Assembly: GCF_023715685.1 (NCBI RefSeq)
Contig: NZ_JAMBOQ010000003.1
Span: forward strand, 806,001-870,000
DNA: 64,000 nucleotides
Reading direction: 5' to 3'
Source of the DNA: Priestia aryabhattai
Lineage (GTDB): Bacteria; Bacillota; Bacilli; Bacillales; Bacillaceae_H
Below are positions 8,994 to 16,821 of this stretch, one piece after another; positions within the stretch are counted from its first letter, which is position 1, and each line of letters begins with the position of its first letter. The translations under genes and the position numbers were made by a program. Under the pieces are notes generated by a model. It saw only the letters and a list, made by a program, of their open reading frames with translations, did no database searches and was not told where the DNA came from.

Positions 8994-9137
8994 ATGAGTA
9001 AACAGAATAAAAGCACAAACCAAGGAGTCAGCAACAGTGCAGCTGCTACTGTCGATAACGTGAATAAAAATATTTTATCAAACGATATTCATACAGATGA
9101 GCTTCAAAAAGCAAATGTAAATCGTCATAACAAATAA
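8994..9137 (+). CDS. Tiny hydrophilic protein, unknown
   Basis: A 47-residue asparagine/serine/alanine-rich protein (MSKQNKSTNQG...) with an ideal GGAGGTGG ribosome site. It is similar in size and composition to minor spore proteins, but no family can be assigned. A hairpin of AGAGCAGCT/AGCTGCTCT at about 9153-9173 follows, without a T run, so it may be a weak terminator or a processing site before the next tiny gene at 9206. Confidence 0.65.
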   Translation: MSKQNKSTNQGVSNSAAATVDNVNKNILSNDIHTDELQKANVNRHNK

Positions 9138-9205
9138 AAGAATGACAGACAAAAGAGCAGCTTTGAGCTGCTCTGGATAAAATAGAGATAGGGAAGTGAA
9201 AAAAC

Positions 9206-9352
9206 GTGTCAAAAAACAAAAATTCTCAATATAAAGAAGAAAATAGGTCTACTCCTAGTCGTCCTCTTGAATATAAAGAACGCACGAATGAATCACAAAG
9301 TACACGTCAAATGCTGCGCAGTATTCTCGAATATTCGAGTCGGTATCGTTAA
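9206..9352 (+). CDS. Tiny hydrophilic protein, unknown
   Basis: A 48-residue charged protein (SKNKNSQYKEENRSTP...) with the C-terminus LEYSSRYR. It starts with GTG after a GGGAAGTG site. A clean intrinsic terminator lies 70 bases downstream. It is probably in the same transcription unit as the 47-residue gene upstream. There are no motifs. Confidence 0.55.
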   Translation: MSKNKNSQYKEENRSTPSRPLEYKERTNESQSTRQMLRSILEYSSRYR

Positions 9353-9420
9353 TAAGTTTTACATATAAAACTGTAAGGATAAGTGGGCACAATATAAAAG
9401 GTGCAGCACCGGTTTAATAC

Positions 9421-9456
9421 ACAAAAAAGCAAGCAGCTATGCTTGCTTTTTTGTGT
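9421..9456 (+). terminator. Intrinsic terminator
   Basis: ACAAAAAAGCAAGCA pairs with TGCTTGCTTTTTTGT over a GCTA loop. Confidence 0.9.
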
Positions 9457-9486
9457 GTATGGCTGTGTACCTATTGAAAAAAAATC

Positions 9487-9518
9487 ATACATACGTTATT
9501 TTAGATAAACGTATGTAT
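9487..9518. promoter_or_regulatory. Inverted repeat overlapping the promoter of the ImmA-like gene
   Basis: Perfect 11-bp arms ATACATACGTT (9487-9497) and AACGTATGTAT (9508-9518), 10 bp apart. The right arm runs into a TATAAT (9516-9521), the likely -10 box. This is a classic repressor-site geometry; the repressor is not in the window. Confidence 0.65.
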
Positions 9519-9585
9519 AATGGTAAACCTGTACATGTATTTGGGTGAAAAGGTTGAAGTAGGGAGAAAAGAAGTGAGGGATTTT

Positions 9586-10002
9586 ATGAATTTACATGAT
9601 TTTGTTCATGGAGTAGATCCAACAATAAAGCTATTTATTGAAGATGAGTTTCCTGGAACGCGGTGTGTAGGCGGAAAGTACGTTCCTAGCACGCATTCTA
9701 TTTTTTTATATGAAAAAGATATTAAAATACAGTGTCAGCACTTGTTTGGTTCAAATGAGTGTTTAGAATCTTATCGATGGATTATTTTAGCTCACGAATT
9801 GGGTCATGCGCTAGATGAAGACCTTTTATCTTTGAGTGCAAAGTTTGAACAAACGGAAGATATGTGGCTTTTGTATCAAATTGAATGTAATGCTTGGGAA
9901 ATGGGAGAGAAATTGATTACTTTTATTGATTCAGAGCTATTTGCATCTATAAAAGATGAATCGTTAGCCCATTACCATAAAGAGATGGAGAAGATTAGTT
10001 AG
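9586..10002 (+). CDS. ImmA/IrrE-like metallopeptidase
   Basis: A 138-residue protein with the zinc-protease motif HELGH at residues 70-74, preceded by WIILA, as in ImmA/IrrE-family peptidases. Those enzymes usually cleave a cognate XRE repressor encoded beside them. No such repressor is present here, so this is an orphan. The earlier in-frame ATG at 9520 overlaps the likely -10 box, so I start at 9586, where GTGAGGG stands five bases upstream. A downstream glutamate is available as third metal ligand (IECNAWEMGE). The target is unknown. Confidence 0.75.
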   Translation: MNLHDFVHGVDPTIKLFIEDEFPGTRCVGGKYVPSTHSIFLYEKDIKIQCQHLFGSNECLESYRWIILAHELGHALDEDLLSLSAKFEQTEDMWLLYQIECNAWEMGEKLITFIDSELFASIKDESLAHYHKEMEKIS

Positions 10003-10050
10003 AAGAAGAAAAGTTCCTGTAGCTTGTACTATAAGGAACTTTTCTTCTTC
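10002..10050. terminator. Bidirectional intrinsic terminator
   Basis: GAAGAAGAAAAGTTCCT and its complement form a 17-bp stem with a 15-nt loop between the convergent ImmA-like and KGG-repeat genes. Confidence 0.85.
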
Positions 10051-10077
10051 GAGTTGTTTATATACTTCAAATACTAG

Positions 10078-10287
10078 TTAATTATTACGTTGGTTGCTGC
10101 TGGATCTGCCGCCTTTTTTTCCAATTTCCTCGTAAAATTCTTTACCTTGATTTTTGGAAGTAGCTTCTCCGCCTTTTTCACCAATTTCTTGGTAAAATTC
10201 TTTGTCATGATTTTTAGAAGTAGCTTTTCCACCTTTTCTTCCCGCTTCTTCACGACTCATTTTTTCATTCTTTTTATTAGTTGCCAT
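10078..10287 (-). CDS. KGG-repeat general stress protein
   Basis: A 69-residue hydrophilic protein with three KGG repeats of about 20 residues (RKGGKATSKN, EKGGEATSKN, KKGGRSSSNQ), the signature of GsiB/YciG/con-10-type desiccation and stress proteins. It should be cytoplasmic and intrinsically disordered. An ATTAGGAGGGATGC ribosome site fixes the start at 10287. A sigma-B-like promoter lies upstream (10326-10350), in keeping with GsiB control in B. subtilis. It has fewer repeats than GsiB, which has five or more. Confidence 0.9.
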   Translation of the reverse strand: MATNKKNEKMSREEAGRKGGKATSKNHDKEFYQEIGEKGGEATSKNQGKEFYEEIGKKGGRSSSNQRNN

Positions 10288-10325
10288 CTTGCATCCCTCC
10301 TAATAAATTTGAATTCATAGTCTGT

Positions 10326-10350
10326 CTTCCCGGTCAAAAAAGGATTAAAC
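10326..10350 (-). promoter_or_regulatory. Sigma-B-like promoter of the KGG stress gene
   Basis: On the minus strand GTTTAA (10345-10350), a 13-nt spacer, then GGGAAG (10326-10331). This is close to the sigma-B consensus GTTTAA-N12-15-GGGTAT. Confidence 0.65.
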
Positions 10351-10507
10351 TGGTTATTTTATATTTTTTCTAAAAATTAGATTTTTCTCAAAACTAGCAG
10401 ACCACAAAGCCCTGTATAGCAGTATTTATTAGGTTAAAATTAATCTTAAAAAATTTTATATGAAATATGATATGGTTAATAGAAATAAGAAAAAGGAGCT
10501 TAGAAAC

Positions 10508-10732
10508 ATGTCAAAATATGTGAAAATGGATAACGCTTCGCTGCGACAGAAAATACAGGAATACAAAGAATTAATTTGGAGAGTAGGACCAGGAAGTGAA
10601 AGAACTATAGAAGCTGTTCAAGAGATTCAAGGAATGGAGAAAGAGTTAAAAGCACGCAATGCGGAATTTGAAGCTACAGATTGGAAAGCTTTTACTCGGG
10701 AAATAAAAGAGAACTACGATTTTACTTATTAA
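10508..10732 (+). CDS. Conserved-looking small protein, unknown
   Basis: A 74-residue charged helical protein (MSKYVKMDNASLRQKI...). The start at 10508 is chosen because AAAGGAGCT lies seven bases upstream of the ATG; the longer frame from 10460 has no ribosome site. It has no membrane segment or known motif. It is convergent with the ZIP transporter gene across a terminator. Confidence 0.65.
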   Translation: MSKYVKMDNASLRQKIQEYKELIWRVGPGSERTIEAVQEIQGMEKELKARNAEFEATDWKAFTREIKENYDFTY

Positions 10733-10769
10733 GAAGACGCATTCATGATAATGTGATTAAGATAAATGT

Positions 10770-10803
10770 CTCCAAGTAGAAGGCTTTCTGTTTTCTACTT
10801 GGA
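10770..10803. terminator. Intrinsic terminator between convergent genes
   Basis: CCAAGTAGAA (10772-10781) pairs with TTCTACTTGG (10793-10802). Confidence 0.7.
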
Positions 10804-10828
10804 AACGATAGAAGTAGTATGAAGACGA

Positions 10829-11560
10829 TTAAGAAAAATGGTCCAGTATCAGCGAAGCAAGTAATCCAAGTGCAGCAATCAATCCTGTAATAGACCCTCC
10901 TTCTTCATAGGCCTCTGGCATCATTGTAGAACCCACCATAGCAATAATACCACCGCCAGCAAAAGCAGCAATTCCAGCCATAAGTGTATCAGATGCATGG
11001 TCTAAAAAAACAAATCCTGTCCATGAACTAAAAGCTGAAATGAACAAAACAGCTGCCCATAGTAAAAAAATTTTCTTTTTAGAAAATCCGCTTTTCACTA
11101 GACCAGTCGTACTCGACAGTCCTTCAGGGATATTACTTATAAAAATAGCGATGACAAGAAGCCAGCTAACGGTTGCATTTTCAATTAAGCTAGCTCCGAT
11201 CATAATTGACTCTGGGATTGCATCCATTACGGTTCCTATAAATATAGCAATTCCAGAACTATTCGCAGCCATCTGTTTTGTAGACCTCTTTCTTTTATTC
11301 GCTCCTTGACGTGAAATCAGATAGTCTAAAAAAGTAAAAACGACAGCTCCGGCAAGAAATCCAAGAGAAGTAGCTTTTAACCCGCCATTATGAACCGATT
11401 CTCCAAGCAACTCATAGGTAGATGCTCCAATTAATACACCCGTCCCAAAAGCCATAATATAACCAATTATCTTTTTGCCGATAGGCAAAAAAACTGCTGC
11501 CAAAGCACCAAGAAGGACAGCTGATCCCGAAATTCCGCCCCACATCGCAGCTTGCCACAT
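10829..11560 (-). CDS. ZIP family divalent metal transporter
   Basis: A 243-residue protein with about eight membrane helices of the ZIP/GufA-ZupT type. Visible features are the ESVHNGG segment, a basic cytoplasmic loop (SRQGANKRKRSTKQ), a DAIPESIMIGAS motif in helix 4 and the paired FISNIPEGLSSTTG in helix 5, which form the binuclear metal site. It is expected to import Zn, Mn or Fe. The ATG at 11560 sits eight bases after GGAGG; the TTG two codons earlier is too close to that site. Confidence 0.88.
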   Translation of the reverse strand: MWQAAMWGGISGSAVLLGALAAVFLPIGKKIIGYIMAFGTGVLIGASTYELLGESVHNGGLKATSLGFLAGAVVFTFLDYLISRQGANKRKRSTKQMAANSSGIAIFIGTVMDAIPESIMIGASLIENATVSWLLVIAIFISNIPEGLSSTTGLVKSGFSKKKIFLLWAAVLFISAFSSWTGFVFLDHASDTLMAGIAAFAGGGIIAMVGSTMMPEAYEEGGSITGLIAALGLLASLILDHFS

Positions 11561-12026
11561 GACCAATCCCTCCTTATCTCTATTTTCTATGGATACTTTC
11601 CCTAAGAAGAGAAAGAAAAAACGTAAAAGTAGAAGAAAGGGATTTGTTCGATTAGGTAGTGATTCATTTCGCTTTCCTTGAGAAATAGAGTGTACCAGTA
11701 TCCGAGCTAAGTTTATGTTTATTTTTAATATTCATAAAATTTAAATTATACTGAAATAAAAAACTATTTTACTAAGATGACTGATTTAACAAAGGTGAAA
11801 GGTTTTGTTGAGTGTTTTTCTGAAAAAAACAATTGTATTTCTGAGGAAAATTTATTATTATAAAATAAGTAATTATACAGTCGAATAGCTAAAAATAGAA
11901 AACATAGTTTAGTTGTAAAGGTACTGGGTAAAAAAATGGAATGTTTTAAAAACGATAGCTGTTCCATCAGACACAAAAAGTATCTTTCCTAACAGAGCTA
12001 TAACAAGTTTAGGAGGAGGAAATGGA
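11561..12026. other. Intergenic region upstream of the permease gene
   Basis: About 465 bases of AT-rich sequence separating divergent ZIP and AlaP-type genes. Apart from the GGAGGAGG ribosome site just before 12027, I see no terminator, riboswitch, operator palindrome or credible small gene in it. Open frames here lack ribosome sites. Confidence 0.5.
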
Positions 12027-13412
12027 ATGGCAGACAAAGAGCTAAAAAGAGGCTTAGAATCTCGTCACATTCAAATGATCGCGCTAGGTGGAACAATTGG
12101 CGTTGGATTGTTTATGGGATCAGCGAGCACAATTCAATGGACAGGTCCATCAGTATTGCTTGCTTACGCAATCTGCGGAATGTTTATTTTCTTTATTATG
12201 CGTGCAATGGGCGAAATGTTATACATGGAACCAAGTACAGGTTCATTCGCTACATTTGGCCACAAATATATTCATCCATTAGCAGGTTATATGACTGCAT
12301 GGAGCAACTGGTTTCAATGGGTAATCGTAGGGATGTCCGAAATTATAGCGGTAGGAGCATATATGCAGTACTGGTTCCCTCATTTACCAGCTTGGGTACC
12401 TGGTATTATCGCCATGTTGATTTTAGGCGCAGCAAACTTAATTTCGGTAAAATCATTTGGAGAGTTTGAATTTTGGTTTGCGATGATTAAGATTGTAACG
12501 ATTATTTTAATGATTATTGCAGGACTCGGATTGATTTTCTTCGGCTTTGGAAATGGCGGAGACGCAATTGGCTTATCAAACCTTTGGTCACACGGCGGCT
12601 TCTTTGCAGGCGGATGGTCAGGCTTTTTCTTTGCACTATCTCTTGTTATTGCAGCTTATCAAGGAGTCGAGCTAATTGGTATTACAGCTGGTGAAGCAAA
12701 GGATCCTAAAAAAACGTTAACAAGCGCAATTCAAAGTATCATTTGGCGTATTTTGATTTTTTATATTGGAGCTATTTTCGTCATCGTGACGGTATATCCT
12801 TGGAATGAGTTAGATTCTTTAGGAAGTCCATTTGTATCTACATTTGCTAAAGTTGGTGTTACGGCAGCTGCAGGTATCATTAACTTTGTAGTCATTACAG
12901 CAGCGATGTCAGGCTGTAATAGCGGAATTTTTAGTGCAGGACGCATGCTTTATACACTTGGTGTAAACGGTCAAGCACCTAAATTCTTTACAAAAATTTC
13001 TCGCAACGGTGTTCCAATTTACAGTACACTCGCTGTTATGATTGGATTAGTAATTGGTGTTATTTTAAACTACATCGCTCCACCTAATGTATTTGTTTAT
13101 GTATACAGTGCTAGCGTGCTTCCGGGAATGATTCCTTGGTTCATTATTCTTATCAGCCAAATTCGTTTCCGTAAAGCTAAAGGTGCTGAAATGGATAGTC
13201 ATCCTTTCAAAATGCCTTTTGCGCCTGTAACGAATTATGTAACCATTGCTTTTTTACTAATGGTGCTTGTAGGCATGTGGTTTAATGATGAAACGCGTAT
13301 TTCACTTATTGTAGGGATTATTTTCCTCGCTCTCGTTGTCATTAGTTTTTACGCATTCGGAATAAATAAACGTATGATACCTGATACAGAGAACGATCAA
13401 ATAAAGAAATAA
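12027..13412 (+). CDS. alaP: Amino-acid permease, AlaP (YtnA) type
   Basis: A 461-residue APC-family permease with 12 membrane helices. The N-terminus [21 protein letters not shown] matches the amino-acid transporter signature, and [13 protein letters not shown] sits after helix 6. The whole protein is very close, from memory, to B. subtilis YtnA/AlaP, reported as an alanine transporter. It is related to the CycA/AapA D-serine, D-alanine and glycine permeases, so AapA is the main alternative. The ATG follows a GGAGGAGG site, and a terminator follows the stop. Confidence 0.9.
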   Translation: MADKELKRGLESRHIQMIALGGTIGVGLFMGSASTIQWTGPSVLLAYAICGMFIFFIMRAMGEMLYMEPSTGSFATFGHKYIHPLAGYMTAWSNWFQWVIVGMSEIIAVGAYMQYWFPHLPAWVPGIIAMLILGAANLISVKSFGEFEFWFAMIKIVTIILMIIAGLGLIFFGFGNGGDAIGLSNLWSHGGFFAGGWSGFFFALSLVIAAYQGVELIGITAGEAKDPKKTLTSAIQSIIWRILIFYIGAIFVIVTVYPWNELDSLGSPFVSTFAKVGVTAAAGIINFVVITAAMSGCNSGIFSAGRMLYTLGVNGQAPKFFTKISRNGVPIYSTLAVMIGLVIGVILNYIAPPNVFVYVYSASVLPGMIPWFIILISQIRFRKAKGAEMDSHPFKMPFAPVTNYVTIAFLLMVLVGMWFNDETRISLIVGIIFLALVVISFYAFGINKRMIPDTENDQIKK

Positions 13413-13437
13413 ATATGCTTTTTCATCATTGAAAGGC

Positions 13438-13476
13438 AAAACAAAAAACGGCTGAGAAAAGCCGTTTTTTGTTTTG
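13438..13476 (+). terminator. Intrinsic terminator after alaP
   Basis: AAAACAAAAAACGGCT pairs with AGCCGTTTTTTGTTTT. Confidence 0.92.
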
Positions 13477-13566
13477 TTTAAATGAAAGACATAAGAAAAA
13501 ATGTTATTGTGTGCTGATAGTTTGGATAAACTATATTCGTTCATATAACGTAAAGGAGCGAATGTC

Positions 13567-13788
13567 ATGAGAAGTCACAGATATATTATCAAAGGGTCAT
13601 TAAAAGCTGATGAAGTTGCTAAAGATTTGGAATTGCAGCTGGACATAAACCGAATGTCGGATGTCAGAATTCTTTCGGTAAATGCACAAAACGAAATACT
13701 CGTTCAAATGCAGGAGGAGAACGAGGATGCAGGAGATGTTATTGATGTATTTATGAAAGAGTATAAAACAGGAGAAATTATTGAATAG
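13567..13788 (+). CDS. Small unknown protein
   Basis: A 73-residue acidic soluble protein (MRSHRYIIKGSLKADEVAKDL...) with a predicted mixed alpha/beta pattern and an AAAGGAGCG ribosome site. It is monocistronic, with a terminator after it. I do not recognise the family. Confidence 0.7.
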   Translation: MRSHRYIIKGSLKADEVAKDLELQLDINRMSDVRILSVNAQNEILVQMQEENEDAGDVIDVFMKEYKTGEIIE

Positions 13789-13874
13789 CACGTAATTGAG
13801 AAGAATATTGAGTGGTTTCGTTGAATAAATAAAAAGAAAACACCTTTATTTTTTATTGAAAAAGGAACGCACGT

Positions 13875-13909
13875 AAGAAAACTTCTTGTTTATCAAGAAG
13901 TTTCTTTTG
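13875..13909 (+). terminator. Intrinsic terminator
   Basis: Stem of GAAAACTTCTTG with CAAGAAGTTTCTT, followed by TTTTG. Confidence 0.8.
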
Positions 13910-13951
13910 TATCTGAACATTAGTTTGTATATGTAGAAAGAGGTGATGAAG

Positions 13952-14146
13952 GTGAAAAGAAATAGTGAGGGTCACGTCTTTTTTATTATTCTCGGAGGCC
14001 TGTTTATTTTAATAGGTACACTTTTTGCAAATACTTCCGTTTATTTTCTCATCTCCGGATGGATAGCAGCTGTCTGTTGCTTAGGAATCAGCGCTCTACT
14101 AAAGAAAGGAAAAACAAAATCAGTCAGTAAAGAGGATGAACAATAA
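13952..14146 (+). CDS. Small two-helix membrane protein, unknown
   Basis: A 64-residue protein with two hydrophobic helices (VFFIILGGLFILIGTLF and VYFLISGWIAAVCCLGISALL) and a charged C-terminus. The ribosome-site match GAAAGAGGTGAT ends just before 13948, so the GTG at 13952 has the best spacing. The ATG at 13946 lies inside that site. The function is unknown. Confidence 0.65.
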   Translation: MKRNSEGHVFFIILGGLFILIGTLFANTSVYFLISGWIAAVCCLGISALLKKGKTKSVSKEDEQ

Positions 14147-14182
14147 TAATTTTTATATAAAGATGGAAATTAAATATATGAA

Positions 14183-14210
14183 AAGGAAGAATGGATATCC
14201 ATTCTTCCTT
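14183..14210. terminator. Perfect 28-bp palindrome, bidirectional terminator
   Basis: AAGGAAGAATGGAT and its exact complement, flanked by A and T tracts, between two convergent genes. Confidence 0.8.
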
Positions 14211-14235
14211 AAGTCATGGTGTGTATGAAATTGTC

Positions 14236-14445
14236 TTAGAAACGTCCGCCGCCAAGTTGTTGCTCAGCTAATTGCACAAGACGTTTTGTGATTTCGCCGC
14301 CTACTGATCCGTTTGCACGTGCAGTAGTGTCAGCTCCTAAGTTTACTCCGAACTCGCTAGCGATTTCATATTTCATTTGATCGATTGCTTGTTCAGCTCC
14401 GTATACTAATAATTCATTATTATTGCTGCTTTTGTTGTTTGCCAT
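14236..14445 (-). CDS. Alpha/beta-type small acid-soluble spore protein
   Basis: A 69-residue SASP that coats and protects DNA in the dormant spore. It has the two family signatures: [33 protein letters not shown], with the germination-protease (GPR) cleavage context E-IASEFG, and the AEQQLGG C-terminus. I start at the ATG at 14445, nine bases after AAAGGAG, which gives the usual MANNKSSN N-terminus. Expression in the forespore by sigma-G is expected from the family. B. megaterium carries several such genes, so I do not assign a letter. Confidence 0.95.
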   Translation of the reverse strand: MANNKSSNNNELLVYGAEQAIDQMKYEIASEFGVNLGADTTARANGSVGGEITKRLVQLAEQQLGGGRF

Positions 14446-14535
14446 TGTATTCAACTCCTTTCTGTAACGTTAAGGTGTGAATAAAGGAAGAAGAATATGC
14501 AACAAACTGATATTTATTTTGTAAAAAACGTATTT

Positions 14536-15519
14536 TTACGTTGTTTGTCCTTCTAGAAGCTTAACTGGAAGACAGATTTCATGAGGTACATTGCTAAATT
14601 CTCCTTCAATTTCTTTTAGTAAAATATCAATGGCCGTTTGAGCAATCGATTCAATTGGCTGTTGAATTGTAGTTAGACCAGGTAACAAAGCCTGACTGGT
14701 TTCCGTTCCGTCATAACCCACGATTTTTAAATCTTTTGGGATGCTTTTTCCTCTTTTTTGTGCTTCCGCAACTACTAAAGCTGCAAGTAAGTCATCGCTT
14801 GCAAAAATACCATCTACTTCCGGATGTTCTTCAAAAACCCTCGAGATAGTTTCTTGCTGAATGTTGCGGTCAAAGGTATTTGAAATTTCATACGTGATAG
14901 GCTGTTTTCCGTACTTTTTCATCACGTTTTCATAAGCTTTCCTTCTTAAGTTAGCTGGAGTTTCAAGTTTAAGGGGGCCGTTAATATGAATAATATACTT
15001 ACAATCTTTTGAAATGAGCAATTCCGTGGCTTGTTTTCCTCCAGAATAGTTATCAGAAGATACGGTAGGAATATCTTTTGATAAATAATGATCCACTGCT
15101 ACCACAGGAAGACTTTGACTTTCGGAATCAAAAATACCTCTATTGTAAGTAACGGCAATAACACCATCTACCTGATTTCTGATGAGCATTTCTACATATT
15201 TTTTTTCTTTATCAATTCGATTAAGACTATTACAAAGAAGTACTTTGTAGTTAAGGGAAGCACATATACTTTCAATGTGAAAGGCTAACTCTCCGAAAAA
15301 AGGGTTGCTCGTTTGCGGGACAATCATACCGATTAAATTTGTTCGCTTATTAAATAATGAACGCGCAATATCATTTGGGAAATAATTAATTTCTTTCATT
15401 GCTGTATAAACATTTTCTCGCGTTTCTTTGCTTATGTAACCACGGTTATTTAATACACGAGAAACTGTAGTCGGTGAAACACCTGCAATTTTTGCTACAT
15501 CACTAATTTTGGCTTTCAT
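14536..15519 (-). CDS. LacI-family transcriptional repressor (sucrose/fructan type)
   Basis: A 327-residue LacI/GalR regulator. The N-terminal helix-turn-helix is ISDVAKIAGVSPTTVSRVLN (residues 5-24), followed by the hinge helix FPNDIARSLF and a periplasmic-binding-protein-like sugar domain. It lies divergently next to remnants of a sucrose permease and a GH32 sucrose hydrolase, so it is probably a ScrR/CscR-type repressor. The palindrome AACCGGTT, expected of LacI-family operators with a central CG, occurs before the permease remnant and again before sacB and levR. The inducer is inferred to be sucrose, fructose or a phosphate of these. Confidence 0.92.
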   Translation of the reverse strand: MKAKISDVAKIAGVSPTTVSRVLNNRGYISKETRENVYTAMKEINYFPNDIARSLFNKRTNLIGMIVPQTSNPFFGELAFHIESICASLNYKVLLCNSLNRIDKEKKYVEMLIRNQVDGVIAVTYNRGIFDSESQSLPVVAVDHYLSKDIPTVSSDNYSGGKQATELLISKDCKYIIHINGPLKLETPANLRRKAYENVMKKYGKQPITYEISNTFDRNIQQETISRVFEEHPEVDGIFASDDLLAALVVAEAQKRGKSIPKDLKIVGYDGTETSQALLPGLTTIQQPIESIAQTAIDILLKEIEGEFSNVPHEICLPVKLLEGQTT

Positions 15520-15742
15520 CTAGTTTCCTCCTAATTTTTCCAAACCCTTGCTTTTATAGTATATATCAGACATATAAAAGCCTTAAAATAAATGCAATGA
15601 AGCAAGTAGCTTTCCAGTCGTTACGTTTTATTTTGATCGATAAAATCTATGTAAGGATTGTAAACGTTTTATTAAACAATTTAAACATACCACATAGCCC
15701 ACTTTTACGCCTAATACAATCTTTTTACAATATAAAATATGA

Positions 15743-15750
15743 AACCGGTT
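15743..15750. promoter_or_regulatory. Probable LacI-family operator, copy 1
   Basis: AACCGGTT, immediately continued as GACAT. The thirteen bases AACCGGTTGACAT are identical to the site before levR, so the operator overlaps a -35-like TTGACA in both places. Confidence 0.65.
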
Positions 15751-15765
15751 GACATGAAATTAAAT

Positions 15766-15779
15766 TGAAAGCGCTTTCA
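15766..15779. promoter_or_regulatory. cre box (CcpA site)
   Basis: Perfect palindrome TGAAAGCGCTTTCA, an exact match to the Bacillus catabolite-responsive element consensus, upstream of the permease remnant. Confidence 0.85.
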
Positions 15780-15827
15780 TTTCGTTAGATAAAAGATTTT
15801 ATATCTTAAGCTAAAGGGGTAACTAAA

Positions 15828-16124
15828 ATGAAAAGTTCAAAAAGTTTATATTGGAAGCTGAGTGCCTATTTTTTCTTTTTTACGTGGTCGTCGAGCTACT
15901 CTTTATTTTCTATTTGGTTAGGGCAGGAGATTAAGCTGAACGGATCAGCTACGGGCTTAATCTTTTCTGTAAACGCTATCTTTGCTTTGTGCATGCAGCC
16001 TTTGTACGGATATATATCTGACAGGATAGGTTTAAAGAAACACATTTTATTTTTTATTAGCTGTCTTTTAGTATTTGTAGGACCATTTTATATTTTTGTT
16101 TACGGGCCTTTGCTTCTATGCTAA
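15828..16124 (+). pseudogene. 5' remnant of an MFS sucrose permease (CscB/LacY type)
   Basis: The first 98 codons of an oligosaccharide:H+ symporter. The segments FFFFTWSSSYSLFSIWL, the LYGYISDRIGLKKH loop and the FYIFVYGPLL stretch line up with the start of E. coli CscB. Homology stops abruptly after GPLL, where about 400 codons should remain, and the frame closes at a TAA (16122-16124). The next bases belong to a GH32 gene in another frame. A deletion has therefore removed the rest of this gene and most of the next. The upstream operator and cre are still intact. Confidence 0.85.
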
Positions 16125-16546
16125 CAAATAAAACTCTTTCTAACAGCTATGTAGTAGAAGTAAATGAGGACTTGCTAGAGATACAAGCTGCATTTGGTTT
16201 AGCGGACTGCCAAGCTTCATCGGTAGGAATAAAAATTCGTGGAATAAACAATGAAGAAACGCTTATGTGTTACAACCTTAATGAGCAAAAGCTATTGCTT
16301 GACTGTACTCACTCGGGAAAAGAAGATGGAGTTAGGAAAGTAGCGTTACAAGCAGGTAAGACACTAGCTTTACGAATATTTGTGGACCGTTCTTCTATTG
16401 AAGTATTTGCAAACGAAGGACAAGCTACCATGACAAGCCGTATTTATCCAACAGAAAGCAGGCTAGGAATTGAGTTATTTACTGAAGGAGGAGACGTAAT
16501 AGTAAAAGAGTTAACATATTGGAATTTAAAAGATATTTGGGGGTAA
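16112..16546 (+). pseudogene. 3' remnant of a GH32 sucrose/sucrose-6-phosphate hydrolase
   Basis: About 143 codons of the C-terminal beta-sandwich of a GH32 enzyme, identified by the segment LRIFVDRSSIEVFANEGQ and the following TSRIYP. The catalytic five-bladed propeller (NDPNG, RDP and EC motifs) is entirely missing, so it cannot be active. It starts at the deletion junction with the permease remnant; an ATG at 16118 is fortuitous. A terminator follows, so the original operon was probably permease then hydrolase. The reading frame is still open, suggesting the deletion is recent. Confidence 0.88.
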
Positions 16547-16552
16547 AATACA

Positions 16553-16588
16553 GAGGAAGAAAAGTATATTAATACTTCTTCTTTTTTG
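16553..16588 (+). terminator. Intrinsic terminator of the former sucrose operon
   Basis: GAAGAAAAGTAT pairs with ATACTTCTTC, then TTTTTT. Confidence 0.85.
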
Positions 16589-16821
16589 AGCATTTAATAG
16601 CTCTTCAACAAACTGGGGATAAATAAATGGATAAGGCACTTTAGATTAAAAGTACGTGCAAATACGATATAATAGTAAAAGAGATAATGAATGAAAGAGA
16701 AAATGTCCTGCTTTAAGATGCCCAGAAGAAAGCAGGGTAGAGTAGGACTACTACGCTTATAAAACAACAATCAGTAAAGAAAAGAATTATGTTTTAAGAC
16801 ACAAAAAGAAAAGGAGATACG

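Larger units (their letters stand above)
15520..15827. other. Divergent control region between the LacI gene and the permease remnant
   Basis: 308 bases carrying AT-rich sequence, a weak cre-like element TTGTAAACGTTTTAT at about 15659-15673, the AACCGGTT operator (15743-15750) overlapping TTGACA (15749-15754), and a strong cre (15766-15779). I could not find a convincing -10 box for the rightward promoter. Confidence 0.6.
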
